Virus record (IMG/VR): IMGVR_UViG_3300044786_000060
Span: 1 to 27,037 of that record
DNA length: 27,037 nucleotides
Reading direction: 5' to 3' (one strand)
From: a virus
Shown here: positions 1 through 5,429 of the stretch, piece by piece
How the letters are laid out: each line of letters begins with the position of its first letter
Numbering within the stretch: position 1 is the stretch's first letter
The notes under the pieces: model-generated
The model's input: the letters and a program-made list of their open reading frames with translations, nothing else
What the model was told of the DNA's origin: nothing
The model's database searches: none
Made by a program: the position numbers and the translations under genes

Positions 1-54
1 ATTCGGTTGTAAAGGTACGGAGTTTAGGGTCTTACCTTTGCGAAGATGGCTCTT

Positions 55-89
55 GATCGCCCTCCGTTAGTGCGGGGGGCGGTCTTTTT
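55..89 (+). terminator. Intrinsic terminator of an upstream plus-strand transcript
   Basis: Stem 58-65 (CGCCCTCC) pairs with 74-81 (GGGGGGCG, one G-T pair) and extends by three pairs (55-57 with 82-84). TTTTT follows at 85-89. The transcript it ends begins to the left of the window. A second small stem (AAAGGTA 11-17 with TACCTTT 33-39) lies upstream in the same presumed transcript. Confidence 0.7.
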
Positions 90-171
90 ACTTGTTGCCG
101 AATTCCAGCCTGCTTGCGTGATTGCAGGCAAGCGCAATTAACCAGACGATGACCAGCAGGAAAAGTAACAT
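88..171 (-). CDS. Possible 27-aa single-span membrane peptide
   Basis: From an ATG at 171 the frame encodes MLLFLLVIVWLIALAC followed by a short polar tail, which is one hydrophobic helix. It begins 10 bases after the stop of the HTH gene at 182-388 and could be co-transcribed. The frame stays open upstream to another ATG at 294, but that would overlap the HTH gene by more than 100 bases, so I prefer the short form. Its coding end runs through a degenerate copy of the palindromic repeat (about 108-136), and no strong ribosome site is visible. It may be a chance frame. Confidence 0.3.
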   Translation of the reverse strand: MLLFLLVIVWLIALACNHASRLEFGNK

Positions 172-181
172 TGCAGTTTCA

Positions 182-388
182 TTATTTTCCCGATCGCTGA
201 TCTCTCGGCTTCGCTCGTTCTCTAAGTATGCGCTCGATCTCTGTATGAGGGATGCGATAAACGCTCTTAGCTGACGGATCAAGTTTCTGAGCATTGATAC
301 TCCCGCGCTCGATCATGTTGAGGATGGTCCGCTTGCTGACTTTGAGTATTTCGGCTGCTTCGGTTGTGGATAGGTCTTGTTTGATCAT
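182..388 (-). CDS. Excisionase / MerR-type helix-turn-helix DNA-binding protein
   Basis: The 68-aa protein carries the classic excisionase-family helix-turn-helix: LSTTEAAEILKVSKRTILNMIERG at about residues 6-29, then a basic wing-like segment and a helical tail ending in KPRDQRSGK. Such proteins act as recombination directionality factors or small transcription regulators. No integrase is visible here, so which role applies is open. The frame could start at 466, but a TTGACA/TATAAT promoter ends 6 bases before the ATG at 388. That makes the longer form unlikely and implies a leaderless mRNA. There is no Shine-Dalgarno sequence. The gene is separated from the leftward operon by the terminator at 791-823 and 400 bases of repeats, so it is its own unit. 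Confidence 0.8.
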   Translation of the reverse strand: MIKQDLSTTEAAEILKVSKRTILNMIERGSINAQKLDPSAKSVYRIPHTEIERILRERAKPRDQRSGK

Positions 389-394
389 GTGTGA

Positions 395-424
395 ATTATA
401 AGCATGTTGGGCAATTCCTGTCAA
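395..424 (-). promoter_or_regulatory. Consensus sigma70-type promoter giving a leaderless transcript
   Basis: On the minus strand TTGACA (419-424) and TATAAT (395-400) are separated by 18 bases. The ATG of the HTH gene starts at 388, six bases after the -10 box. A start site 6-8 bases below the -10 falls on or next to the A of the ATG, so the message should have no leader. Confidence 0.8.
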
Positions 425-448
425 GGTTTGGCGGGAAATGTCGCCACG

Positions 449-724
449 CCTGCCTGTGCGTCGCACGCAGACAGGGCGCCACGGCGACGCTCATCAGGTT
501 ACGATCGGGGAGGGGCGTGTGGCACGCGTGCCACGTCTACGCCCTGGCTCTCCTGATTTAGCGGACCTGTCTGCCTCCAGGCAGGTGCCTTTTCTCTTGG
601 GGGGACCTGGACCTGTCTGCCTTCAGGCAGGCGGCTCTCCGAATTATGAGGTTTTGCGCCTGAGCTAAGGCGCTCCCAAACTCAAACGCAAAGCCAACAG
701 TGTCGCCATGGCGCCATTGGCGCA
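449..724. repeat. Cluster of dispersed palindromic repeats in a gene-free stretch
   Basis: The non-coding interval 425-790 holds copies of the window-wide palindrome family: 449-475 (CCTGCCTGTGCG ... CGCAGACAGG), 565-586 (ACCTGTCTGCC TCC AGGCAGGT), 611-633 (same type with a TTC loop) and the other type at 708-724 (ATGGCGCCATTGGCGCA). I see no believable gene. The open frames here run across the palindromes and lack ribosome sites. Confidence 0.8.
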
Positions 725-790
725 ACAAACCGGAGTCCCTCTCCGTCCCGCCACGAAGTGCCGAAACGGAGTTTCGGAAATTTTTTTTGC

Positions 791-823
791 AAAAAATATC
801 CCCTGCCTTCCTGGGGCAGGGGA
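791..823 (-). terminator. Intrinsic terminator of the leftward early operon
   Basis: On the minus strand a perfect 9-bp stem (TCCCCTGCC at 815-823 pairing with GGCAGGGGA at 799-807), loop 808-814, is followed by TATTTTTT (791-798). It lies 25 bases beyond the stop of the gene at 849-1073, the last gene of the operon. Confidence 0.9.
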
Positions 824-848
824 TTAATGTGAGCACCAATGGTTTGTA

Positions 849-1073
849 TCAGCGGTTAGCGGCGGCACAATTCTTATGTACCAAAGCATCGCCGCAATCA
901 AGACCACACAATGGACACACGTTATCGCCAGTCCGCTGCAGTTGGGCGGCTTCAATGGCTTGTAAGCGTTCCAGTTCCCGTCGAGCGGCAAACAATTTAC
1001 ATTCACACTTACCGCCCTTATTTGCAGGACATCCGCGCTGATGATGATACAAAAACAATTCTATTACGTTCAT
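849..1073 (-). CDS. Small Cys-rich, probably zinc-binding phage protein
   Basis: This 74-aa protein of unknown function has seven cysteines at residues 15, 23, 25, 53, 56, 60 and 69. They are arranged as C-x7-C-x-C near the N-terminus and CPLCGLDC with a later Cys near the C-terminus. A helical, charged linker (FAARRELERLQAIEAAQL) lies between them. The pattern suggests one or two structural zinc sites. The start at 1073 overlaps the previous stop as ATGA, so translation is probably coupled. It is the last gene before the operon terminator. An upstream extension of the frame exists but reads antisense-like sequence inside the preceding gene. Confidence 0.75.
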   Translation of the reverse strand: MNVIELFLYHHQRGCPANKGGKCECKLFAARRELERLQAIEAAQLQRTGDNVCPLCGLDCGDALVHKNCAAANR

Positions 1074-1489
1074 TTTTTTTCCGGCTCCGGCTCTGGCGGG
1101 ACCGGCGAGATCCTCAATACGGCTTGCTTCCTGTGCTCGCCTACGAAAATGATTATCTTCTTCCCGATCACTTCGCCGGATGTCCTGGCCCCGGTCGATG
1201 ATTTCAGGCTTTGTACATCGATCTGCGCGCTTAGCAGATAACCACTCGGCCATTCGTCCGGTCTGCCTTTGATCTTGAAATAGATTACAGGCTGCCATAC
1301 TATGCGCGGCTTGTTGGTCTGAGGGTCGATGTCTTTTGGATTGGGTACGGTTTCTTCCTTGTTCATGCGTGTGACTCTGACGGTCATCTGCTGTACTTGC
1401 CAGCGTTCGAGAAGGTCCGAGACTTGCAGGAAGCGTTTCGGGTGGAGATCATCTAATAGGGTGTCGGGTTGGATTGGTTGGGCGTTCAT
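1070..1489 (-). CDS. Phage protein of unknown function, 139 aa
   Basis: The protein starts MNAQPIQPDTLL, then has a helical segment (RFLQVSDLLERWQV), a strand-rich core with PVIYFKIKG and IGKKIIIFVGEH, and a proline/glutamate tail (PVPPEPEPEKK). The core looks like a compact beta domain, but I do not recognise the family. The start at 1489 is chosen because GGAG sits 8 bases upstream. The frame extends to 1720, but that part runs antisense across two palindromic repeats (1535-1582 and 1611-1636). The stop overlaps the next start as ATGA. Confidence 0.75.
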   Translation of the reverse strand: MNAQPIQPDTLLDDLHPKRFLQVSDLLERWQVQQMTVRVTRMNKEETVPNPKDIDPQTNKPRIVWQPVIYFKIKGRPDEWPSGYLLSAQIDVQSLKSSTGARTSGEVIGKKIIIFVGEHRKQAVLRISPVPPEPEPEKK

Positions 1490-1490
1490 G

Positions 1491-1775
1491 CTATTTGCTC
1501 CATCGTTTTGCATCGGCGTTTCTGCGGATGGTCTCTGCCTGTGCGTTGCATGGCGCCGTTGGCGCCACAGGCGCAGACAGGTCGGCTGTGCTTTCGCCGT
1601 TGTCATCGTTGCCTGCCTGCGGTTCGGTAGGCAGGCCGCCGTTGAGATAGTGAACGCGTGTGGCTGCTTCTTCGCTGTGCGCGTGATCGCTATCTGCGTG
1701 CCATTGGCCGGACGGGTCATAAAATCCGACTGTCCAAAGACCTGGTTCTGACTTGATATAAACGTAACTGTTCAT
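1491..1775 (-). CDS. Hypothetical protein with in-frame palindromic repeats
   Basis: In this 94-aa protein the first 45 residues (MNSYVYIKSEPGLWTVGFYD...) look like a normal small beta protein and resemble phage proteins that begin with a YVYI-type strand. From about residue 47 on, the sequence is largely produced by two inserted palindromes: the segment at 1611-1636 (GGLPTEPQAG) and the composite 48-base unit at 1535-1582 (DLSAPVAPTAPC). The C-terminus is therefore probably recent. AAAGGAGAATCCAGCTAATG gives a strong ribosome site, and the start shares one base with the previous stop (TAATG). Confidence 0.75.
   Translation of the reverse strand: MNSYVYIKSEPGLWTVGFYDPSGQWHADSDHAHSEEAATRVHYLNGGLPTEPQAGNDDNGESTADLSAPVAPTAPCNAQAETIRRNADAKRWSK
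1535..1582. repeat. Composite 48-bp palindrome (TGGCGCC box nested in CCTGTCTGC-type repeat)
   Basis: The outer arms CTGCCTGTGCG and CGCAGACAGGT enclose a complete GGCGCC-type palindrome, and the whole lies in frame in a gene. The same 48-base unit recurs at 22192-22239 (one mismatch) and 25199-25246 (one mismatch; those two are identical to each other). Confidence 0.9.
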
Positions 1776-1894
1776 TAGCTGGATTCTCCTTTCAAGAGTT
1801 CCAAAATTTGGAGGGCTTCACGTAATGATAACGTGATTTCGAGATTTACGAGATTGTCGTAAGTGAGGTGTGCGTAGATGTTCGCGGCTTTCAT
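1775..1894 (-). CDS. 39-aa helical peptide
   Basis: A tiny gene (MKAANIYAHLTYDNLVNLEI ... ILELLKGESS) predicted to be mostly helix, with a leucine-rich second half. It is placed between two secure genes: its ATG overlaps the stop of the J-domain gene (ATGA at 1891-1894) and its TAA overlaps the next ATG (TAATG at 1775). The frame continues upstream to 2053, but that would bury it antisense-like within the J-domain gene. The function is unknown. Confidence 0.6.
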   Translation of the reverse strand: MKAANIYAHLTYDNLVNLEITLSLREALQILELLKGESS

Positions 1895-2076
1895 GCTCGT
1901 TGAGTTGCAAAGTTTGTCCGTCTGATACTCGCGCAGTATTCGGCATATTGGGCGTTGATTTCCTGCATTGTGCGTAGGTCTCCGCCAGTGTCCGGGTGGT
2001 TTGCTCTGGCTAGGCTCTTGTACAGCGTCTTTGCTTCTTCGAGTGTGTTGCATGTTTCAAAATATTGTGCGTTCAT
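1891..2076 (-). CDS. J-domain (DnaJ-like) mini-protein
   Basis: The 61-aa protein is little more than a J-domain core. A helix (LEEAKTLYKSLARANH) carries the signature HPD at residues 27-29, followed by TGGD and a second helix (MQEINAQYAEYCAS). In J-domain proteins the HPD tripeptide stimulates the ATPase of Hsp70 (DnaK). Phage-encoded J-like proteins may recruit host DnaK for folding or replication, but the role here is inferred. The leader GGAGAAACCAGCAAATG is one of several nearly identical ones in this window. The stop overlaps the next start (ATGA). Confidence 0.8.
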   Translation of the reverse strand: MNAQYFETCNTLEEAKTLYKSLARANHPDTGGDLRTMQEINAQYAEYCASIRRTNFATQRA

Positions 2077-2125
2077 TTGCTGGTTTCTCCATTCAGTGAA
2101 TTTAGATCTGCCTGTGCGAAGAAGG

Positions 2126-2335
2126 TCAAAGACCTTCGCACGCAGACAGGTAATCTTGTTCGTCGCGGCGCGCTATTGCTTCGTAGTGTGCGACGCATGA
2201 TCGCGCTATGATTTCGGTTTCTTCGACGGTTGGGTAAGTCGAACTGGTGTATCGCACTTTGCCCGATAAACGCTCTGTCACTGTGAACCAAAATTCTTGT
2301 TTCAAGTAGGTTTTGTATGTGGTGAAGTAAAACAT
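2126..2335 (-). CDS. Small phage protein, 69 aa, repeat-modified C-terminus
   Basis: The sequence MFYFTTYKTYLKQEFWFTVTERLSGKVRYTSS... suggests a strand-rich fold. I do not recognise it. The last residues (DYLSACEGL) are encoded by the left arm of a palindrome at 2111-2150, so the original end has probably been replaced. The leader AGAAGAATCCAGCAAATG is the weakest member of the conserved leader family in the operon. Confidence 0.65.
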   Translation of the reverse strand: MFYFTTYKTYLKQEFWFTVTERLSGKVRYTSSTYPTVEETEIIARSCVAHYEAIARRDEQDYLSACEGL

Positions 2336-2365
2336 TTGCTGGATTCTTCTGTTTCTTGGTTTTGG

Positions 2366-2560
2366 CTATTTGGTCTTGATAATCTTTCCATCATCCAGGC
2401 AGAATTCCCAAATGCTGGTGTCGTTCTCGTCAAGTGGAATCATTGTTATCCAGTTCTTTTCCCATGTTGTTATGCTTCCCTCCAAGTAGTCAACGCGTTT
2501 TTTATTGATCGTCGTTGGCGGCTGGAATTTATAGGGTTTTCCGTCTGTATCTTTTAGCAT
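2366..2560 (-). CDS. Hypothetical protein, 64 aa
   Basis: MLKDTDGKPYKFQPP then an amphipathic segment and WEKNWITMIPLDENDTSIWEF, ending in DDGKIIKTK. The predicted fold is small and beta-rich. The start at 2560 is chosen because AAAGGAAAACACA precedes the ATG. The longer frame to 2731 would overlap the preceding gene and cross a repeat. It lies 11 bases after the stop of the gene at 2572-2919. Its function is unknown. Confidence 0.7.
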   Translation of the reverse strand: MLKDTDGKPYKFQPPTTINKKRVDYLEGSITTWEKNWITMIPLDENDTSIWEFCLDDGKIIKTK

Positions 2561-2571
2561 TGTGTTTTCCT

Positions 2572-2919
2572 TTACCAGTCTTGCGCCTGGTCTATCGTCT
2601 CGCGCTCTGGCTCTTTCGCCATGCCTGCGGCTTGGTCTGCGACTTCTGCCTGTGAGCACCTGTCTGCCGTCACACAGGCAGGCGCAGACAGGTCGAGCGC
2701 CATCCCTGCTTGCTCTGCAGGCAAGTGCCACACTAAAGGCAGGTTATAAGATTTCTCGATCACTTCGATTCCGTGTCCGAGTCTGCGTGTGTAGTGGGTT
2801 GGGTCTCCGTGTGGGGAGTAGGTCTCTCCGTGACAAATTTGCTTCTGCCTTCGGGTGACTTCGACCCAGTGAACTATGACGCATTCGTCACAATAACGCT
2901 GTTCGTAGTAGGTTTTCAT
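2572..2919 (-). CDS. Hypothetical protein with CxxC and an in-frame composite repeat
   Basis: The N-terminal 60 residues of this 115-aa protein contain a CDEC pair and several histidines (YCDECVIVHWVEVTRRQ, ICHGETY, HGDPTHYTRR), suggesting a small metal-binding unit. Residues of about 76-91 (LDLSAPACVTADRCSQAE) are encoded by the composite palindrome at 2646-2693. The same 48-base unit, identical in sequence, lies in the gene at 22482-22868, where it is also preceded by codons for Met-Ala-Leu. The start overlaps the previous stop (ATGA). Confidence 0.7.
   Translation of the reverse strand: MKTYYEQRYCDECVIVHWVEVTRRQKQICHGETYSPHGDPTHYTRRLGHGIEVIEKSYNLPLVWHLPAEQAGMALDLSAPACVTADRCSQAEVADQAAGMAKEPERETIDQAQDW
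2646..2693. repeat. Composite 48-bp nested palindrome, identical copy at 22529-22576
   Basis: The outer arms CTGCCTGTGAGC and GCGCAGACAGGT surround a complete inner palindrome (ACCTGTCTGCC ... GGCAGG). The unit at 22529-22576 is the same over all 48 bases, 20 kb away. Confidence 0.9.
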
Positions 2920-3230
2920 TGTTCCGCCTCTACCTGTGTGTCGGTAGACAGGTGGCTGAATTGAATAAACGCGAGTGAGTTCGTGTTTGTTGCACGCGGT
3001 GCGCCAAATGATTGAAGGATTGTTCCGTCATCATAGACAAGCGAAATGTTGGCTATGTTCTGGAATGTGATTTCGGTAATAAACAAGCTGCCGCGCACCT
3101 GGACTTTTGCGGATTTTGTAAGGCTGCTGGCTTCTAACACCAGACAATCACGGTATGCGCCTTGCACAAAACATCTACCGCGTAAGTTGATCGCGCCTTT
3201 GCCTTCGGGGGGGATATTGATCGGGGTCAT
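2916..3230 (-). CDS. Hypothetical beta-rich protein, 104 aa
   Basis: MTPINIPPEGKGAINLRGRCFVQG then alternating hydrophobic strands (DCLVLEASS, AKVQVRGSLFITEITF, ISLVYDDGTILQSF) look like a small beta-barrel or sandwich. I do not recognise the family. The leader is GGAGAAACCAGCAAATG, identical to that of the J-domain gene. The stop overlaps the next start (ATGA). The last codons, QVEAEQ, contain a partial palindrome arm. Confidence 0.7.
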   Translation of the reverse strand: MTPINIPPEGKGAINLRGRCFVQGAYRDCLVLEASSLTKSAKVQVRGSLFITEITFQNIANISLVYDDGTILQSFGAPRATNTNSLAFIQFSHLSTDTQVEAEQ

Positions 3231-3281
3231 TTGCTGGTTTCTCCTATTGATTGAACCGCGAGAACACCTCGCGGAAGATGA

Positions 3282-3848
3282 CTAAAAAAGTGATTGCTGT
3301 GCGCTGGCCCAGTGCCAGCAGGGGAAGCCCATGAACTGAGCCGAGGCCCAGGAACCGGCACAACCGCGCGGGCTGCCTGGTATGGGATTTGAAAAAGCAA
3401 AAACCGGAATGCCGCGCTCGACTGCCACACCTGCGACTTTGAGCGAGCCAACGCCGGGGGAGAAGAACACGGCTGCTGATGCGCCTGCGAGACCTGCAAC
3501 AGAGCGGGACATGAGACGGGCGACCATGGGAACCTGCAAACCACCACCGGCCAGCCATGACACGGAACCGCCCATGCTTGCGAACTGCTGAACCTGGCGG
3601 ACGGCTGACCCTGACCATGAACCATTGCCGGACTGAGCGAAGGCTGCATAGACTTGAAGCTGCGAAAACGACCAGGAATGAAGCATGGGACAAACGGAAG
3701 AAATGAAATGCTGGATTACCTGCTGATCTGCGCCAGTGGCACAACCAACAGTGATGGACTGGCCGGAAGCCAGCACAGCAGAAACGACCTGGCCCACGAT
3801 GGGGGAGGGGGGGAGCGATCGTGACCCGCCGAAGTAAACGCTAGACAT
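3282..3848 (-). CDS. SLOG / DprA-like Rossmann nucleotide-binding protein
   Basis: The N-terminus shows two hallmark motifs of the SLOG superfamily: YFGGSRS at residues 5-11 after the first strand and VGCATGADQ at residues 34-42. These form the nucleotide-binding loops in DprA/Smf and LOG-like proteins. A later GLAGASAAVFFSPG segment fits the third loop. SLOG proteins bind or process nucleotide derivatives or DNA, and in phages the role is usually unknown. The protein is 188 aa and rich in Ser, Gly and Ala, with many tryptophans late in the chain. No palindromes interrupt it. It has no clear ribosome site of its own and starts inside the end of the 28-aa gene at 3841-3927, so it is probably translated by coupling. 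Confidence 0.7.
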   Translation of the reverse strand: MSSVYFGGSRSLPPSPIVGQVVSAVLASGQSITVGCATGADQQVIQHFISSVCPMLHSWSFSQLQVYAAFAQSGNGSWSGSAVRQVQQFASMGGSVSWLAGGGLQVPMVARLMSRSVAGLAGASAAVFFSPGVGSLKVAGVAVERGIPVFAFSNPIPGSPRGCAGSWASAQFMGFPCWHWASAQQSLF

Positions 3849-3927
3849 GGGGCACCACTGGCATGGGCAATAAAGCCAAAAACTGAACTACGATTACTAG
3901 AAGGAAATGCTCGAAACGACCTTGCAT
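3841..3927 (-). CDS. 28-aa single-span membrane peptide coupled to the SLOG gene
   Basis: A short gene between the 60-aa gene and the SLOG gene encodes MQGRFEHFLLVIVVQFLALL followed by PMPVVPHV, a single hydrophobic helix after a short polar start. The ATG is one base after the TAA of the preceding gene and is served by AAAGAAAGG inside it. The TAG overlaps the SLOG start codon by eight bases in another frame, which would explain the missing ribosome site of SLOG. No homology is claimed. Confidence 0.5.
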   Translation of the reverse strand: MQGRFEHFLLVIVVQFLALLPMPVVPHV

Positions 3928-3928
3928 G

Positions 3929-4111
3929 TTATTTGCCTTTCTTTTGTTGGCTGAATTTTGCGAGCCAGATTGCCTGGACCTTGGTGGGATCAACTGACGG
4001 GTTTAGGGTAGCGGCTGCCTGGGCCAGGATTTGCGCCTGGCCAGATGTGGGTGCCGTGATTGCCTGGTGTATTAGGGACCTGGATGCTGCTTGCTGGATT
4101 GATGTTTTCAT
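3929..4111 (-). CDS. First gene of the leftward operon, 60-aa helical protein
   Basis: MKTSIQQAASRSLIHQAITA then an Ala/Gln-rich helix (SGQAQILAQAAATL) and a basic end (LAKFSQQKKGK). The function is unknown. The start at 4111 is chosen because the frame beyond it (to 4210) runs through the promoter. No Shine-Dalgarno sequence precedes the ATG. A promoter-like TTGTAT-N17-TACACT ends six bases before it, so the message may be leaderless like that of the HTH gene. Confidence 0.65.
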   Translation of the reverse strand: MKTSIQQAASRSLIHQAITAPTSGQAQILAQAAATLNPSVDPTKVQAIWLAKFSQQKKGK

Positions 4112-4117
4112 AGCATT

Positions 4118-4146
4118 AGTGTAGCACACAATGCAAGCGAATACAA
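4118..4146 (-). promoter_or_regulatory. Putative promoter of the leftward operon
   Basis: TTGTAT (4141-4146) and TACACT (4118-4123) on the minus strand are 17 bases apart. Each matches the consensus only partly, but the distance to the ATG (six bases) is the same as at 388. Directly upstream lie an AT-rich stretch and two copies of CAAGCGAA on the plus strand. Confidence 0.45.
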
Positions 4147-4244
4147 GCGAAATATAATGATTGTAATGTATTTGCAATGTTGTTTGCCTTGTACTTTGCT
4201 CAAAAAACATGACCGCCTAATGGTACGCTTTGCGATGCGACGCC

Positions 4245-4321
4245 AAAAAAATGCGGCAAGTGTGTGCCAAAAGTACTGCGATGCACTTCGTAGTATCTTT
4301 TGGCCCGCTTGCGCATTTTTT
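4245..4321. terminator. Long palindrome, possible bidirectional terminator
   Basis: The outer arms AAAAAATGCG-G-CAAG (to 4260) and CTTGCGCATTTTTT (4308-4321) pair over 14 bp with one bulged G. Inside, GCCAAAAG (4266-4273) pairs with CTTTTGGC (4297-4304), plus TACT/AGTA. A T-run follows the stem on both strands, as in a bidirectional terminator. It could also be a structured RNA or a replication hairpin. Confidence 0.6.
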
Positions 4322-4522
4322 GCGGAGCCATATAATTTTTCTTGCGGTCATTGGTTTTTGTCCCCCCGTCCGGGTAACTAGTTCGAGTGGGGTCTACCCC
4401 ATGTCGCACTGTGGCTTTGGGCTGGTTTTATCTTGGAATGCTCTTGCTTTGGAGCGGTATTTTTTGGGTCGGTGTTCTTCCGACCACAAAAAAACAGGCG
4501 AGATACTAGGTCATGTTTGGCT

Positions 4523-4571
4523 GTTGTGCTCTTTCTAAAAACTGTATTGGGTTGTGTTCTTTCTAAAAACC
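4523..4571 (+). repeat. Two 21-bp direct repeats, candidate operators
   Basis: 4523-4543 and 4551-4571 share 19 of 21 bases, spaced 28 bp apart, with the core TTCTAAAAAC. A weaker third copy (ATGCTCTTTTTGAGAACTGG) begins at 4632. They lie 140-190 bases before the rightward promoter, and the ribbon-helix-helix-like protein encoded just downstream would be a natural ligand, though this is inference. Confidence 0.55.
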
Positions 4572-4707
4572 GGGTGCGGGTGTCCCGCCCACCTGTCTGC
4601 GTCGCGAACGCGACAGGCAGGTCTGCTTTTTATGCTCTTTTTGAGAACTGGCGAGCTGTATGTGAGCCTTGCGGATGCACGTCCGCAACCATCTGCTTTT
4701 TTGCTTC

Positions 4708-4737
4708 TTGACACAATGCAGGATAATCGCTTATGAT
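4708..4737 (+). promoter_or_regulatory. Strong promoter of the rightward operon
   Basis: TTGACA (4708-4713) and TATGAT (4732-4737) are separated by 18 bases. The start codon follows at 4759 after AAAGGAG, so this message has a normal leader. Confidence 0.8.
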
Positions 4738-4758
4738 GTACGCAAAGGAGATACTCAC

Positions 4759-4998
4759 ATGAAAAAAACTGATGAAGTAAAAGGTAAATACTCTGTTGCT
4801 CCCCGTCCGGTCCGGCTCTCTGTCTGGTTGACGGCTGAGGACAAGTCCCGACTTGAGGAATTGTGTTCGCTGCTGTCCCCGTATTCGCCTTTGAGTTTGG
4901 GCAAGGCTTTGAGTGTGGCGATTCAGATGGCTTGGAGCGAGAAGGTGTCGCATGGCGCCATTGGCGCAACTATCCAGAAGAAGGCTGGCGGGAAGTGA
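4759..4998 (+). CDS. Ribbon-helix-helix-like small DNA-binding protein
   Basis: In this 79-aa protein, after a short basic start, RPVRLSVWLTAEDKSRLEEL (residues 16-35) has the strand-then-helix pattern of Arc/CopG-type ribbon-helix-helix domains. A second helix follows (SLGKALSVAIQMAWSEKV, residues 46-63). Such proteins are dimeric repressors or regulators. The C-terminus SHGAIGATIQKK is encoded across a GGCGCC-type palindrome (about 4952-4968), so it has been altered by insertion. The start at 4759 has AAAGGAG nine bases upstream and a good promoter. The stop overlaps the next start as TGATG. The family assignment rests on pattern only. Confidence 0.6.
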   Translation: MKKTDEVKGKYSVAPRPVRLSVWLTAEDKSRLEELCSLLSPYSPLSLGKALSVAIQMAWSEKVSHGAIGATIQKKAGGK

Positions 4999-5276
4999 TG
5001 GATATAAAGGATTTGGATTTGAAACCGCGCCTTCGGAACGCTTTGGCACGTCACGGTATAGATTCTGTGGAGGAATTGCTTTTGCACATGAAATTCGATA
5101 CTTCTTTTTATCATGCAATTCGTGGTGTTGGAAATAGTAGTTGGATGGAGATATTGGACATTTTGAAACAGAAGGATTTGCTTTCCATGCTTTGGGTGGT
5201 TTCTGCTGGTGACCATTCCAATTGCTCTACTTGTTATAAGTTTCATAAGAATGATCACGGTGGATTGAGGGCGTGA
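4998..5276 (+). CDS. RNA polymerase alpha C-terminal-domain-like protein
   Basis: Residues 7-57 of this 92-aa protein (DLKPRLRNALARHGIDSVEELL ... IRGVGNSSWMEILDIL) follow the fold pattern of the RNA polymerase alpha subunit C-terminal domain. The pattern is helix, turn with a GI(D/N)SV(E/G)ELL-like segment, and a helix-hairpin-helix (RGVGNSSW) before the last helix. Bacterial RpoA carries this domain to contact UP elements and activators. A free copy in a phage could bind DNA or interfere with activation. A Cys/His-rich tail (CSTCYKFHKNDH, residues 76-87) may bind zinc. It is translationally coupled to the RHH-like gene. Confidence 0.65.
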   Translation: MDIKDLDLKPRLRNALARHGIDSVEELLLHMKFDTSFYHAIRGVGNSSWMEILDILKQKDLLSMLWVVSAGDHSNCSTCYKFHKNDHGGLRA

Positions 5277-5429
5277 GGGTTTTTGCTCTGGAACTGAGCG
5301 GAGGCACTACCGAAGCGAAGTATCTGCTCTTGCTCCCCCGGTCTGTGCGGGACTCGTTGCCGACTGTAACCTTTTTGGGTATGGCCAAATTCAAAGTTGT
5401 GTGATATTCTGCGCGCAAGGAGATTTCAC

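Larger units (their letters stand above)
4112..4707. promoter_or_regulatory. Divergent control region without genes
   Basis: About 600 bases lie between the leftward and rightward operons. From left to right they hold the leftward promoter, an AT-rich stretch, the long palindrome at 4245-4321, an inverted repeat at about 4461-4497 (GGTCGG ... CCGACC flanked by T and A runs), two 21-bp direct repeats at 4523-4543 and 4551-4571 with a degenerate third near 4633, and a palindrome at 4590-4622. Frames in it show no ribosome sites or recognisable protein features. It is a plausible switch region between early operons. Confidence 0.6.

Noticed and set aside
3227-3744. Two other minus-strand frames (140 and 166 aa) across the SLOG gene
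   Set aside because: They overlap the SLOG frame completely, are of low-complexity Arg/Ser/Pro type and lack start signals. The SLOG frame has clear family motifs.
4200-4409. Minus-strand 69-aa frame in the divergent control region
   Set aside because: It reads through the long palindrome at 4245-4321, has no ribosome site and no protein features.
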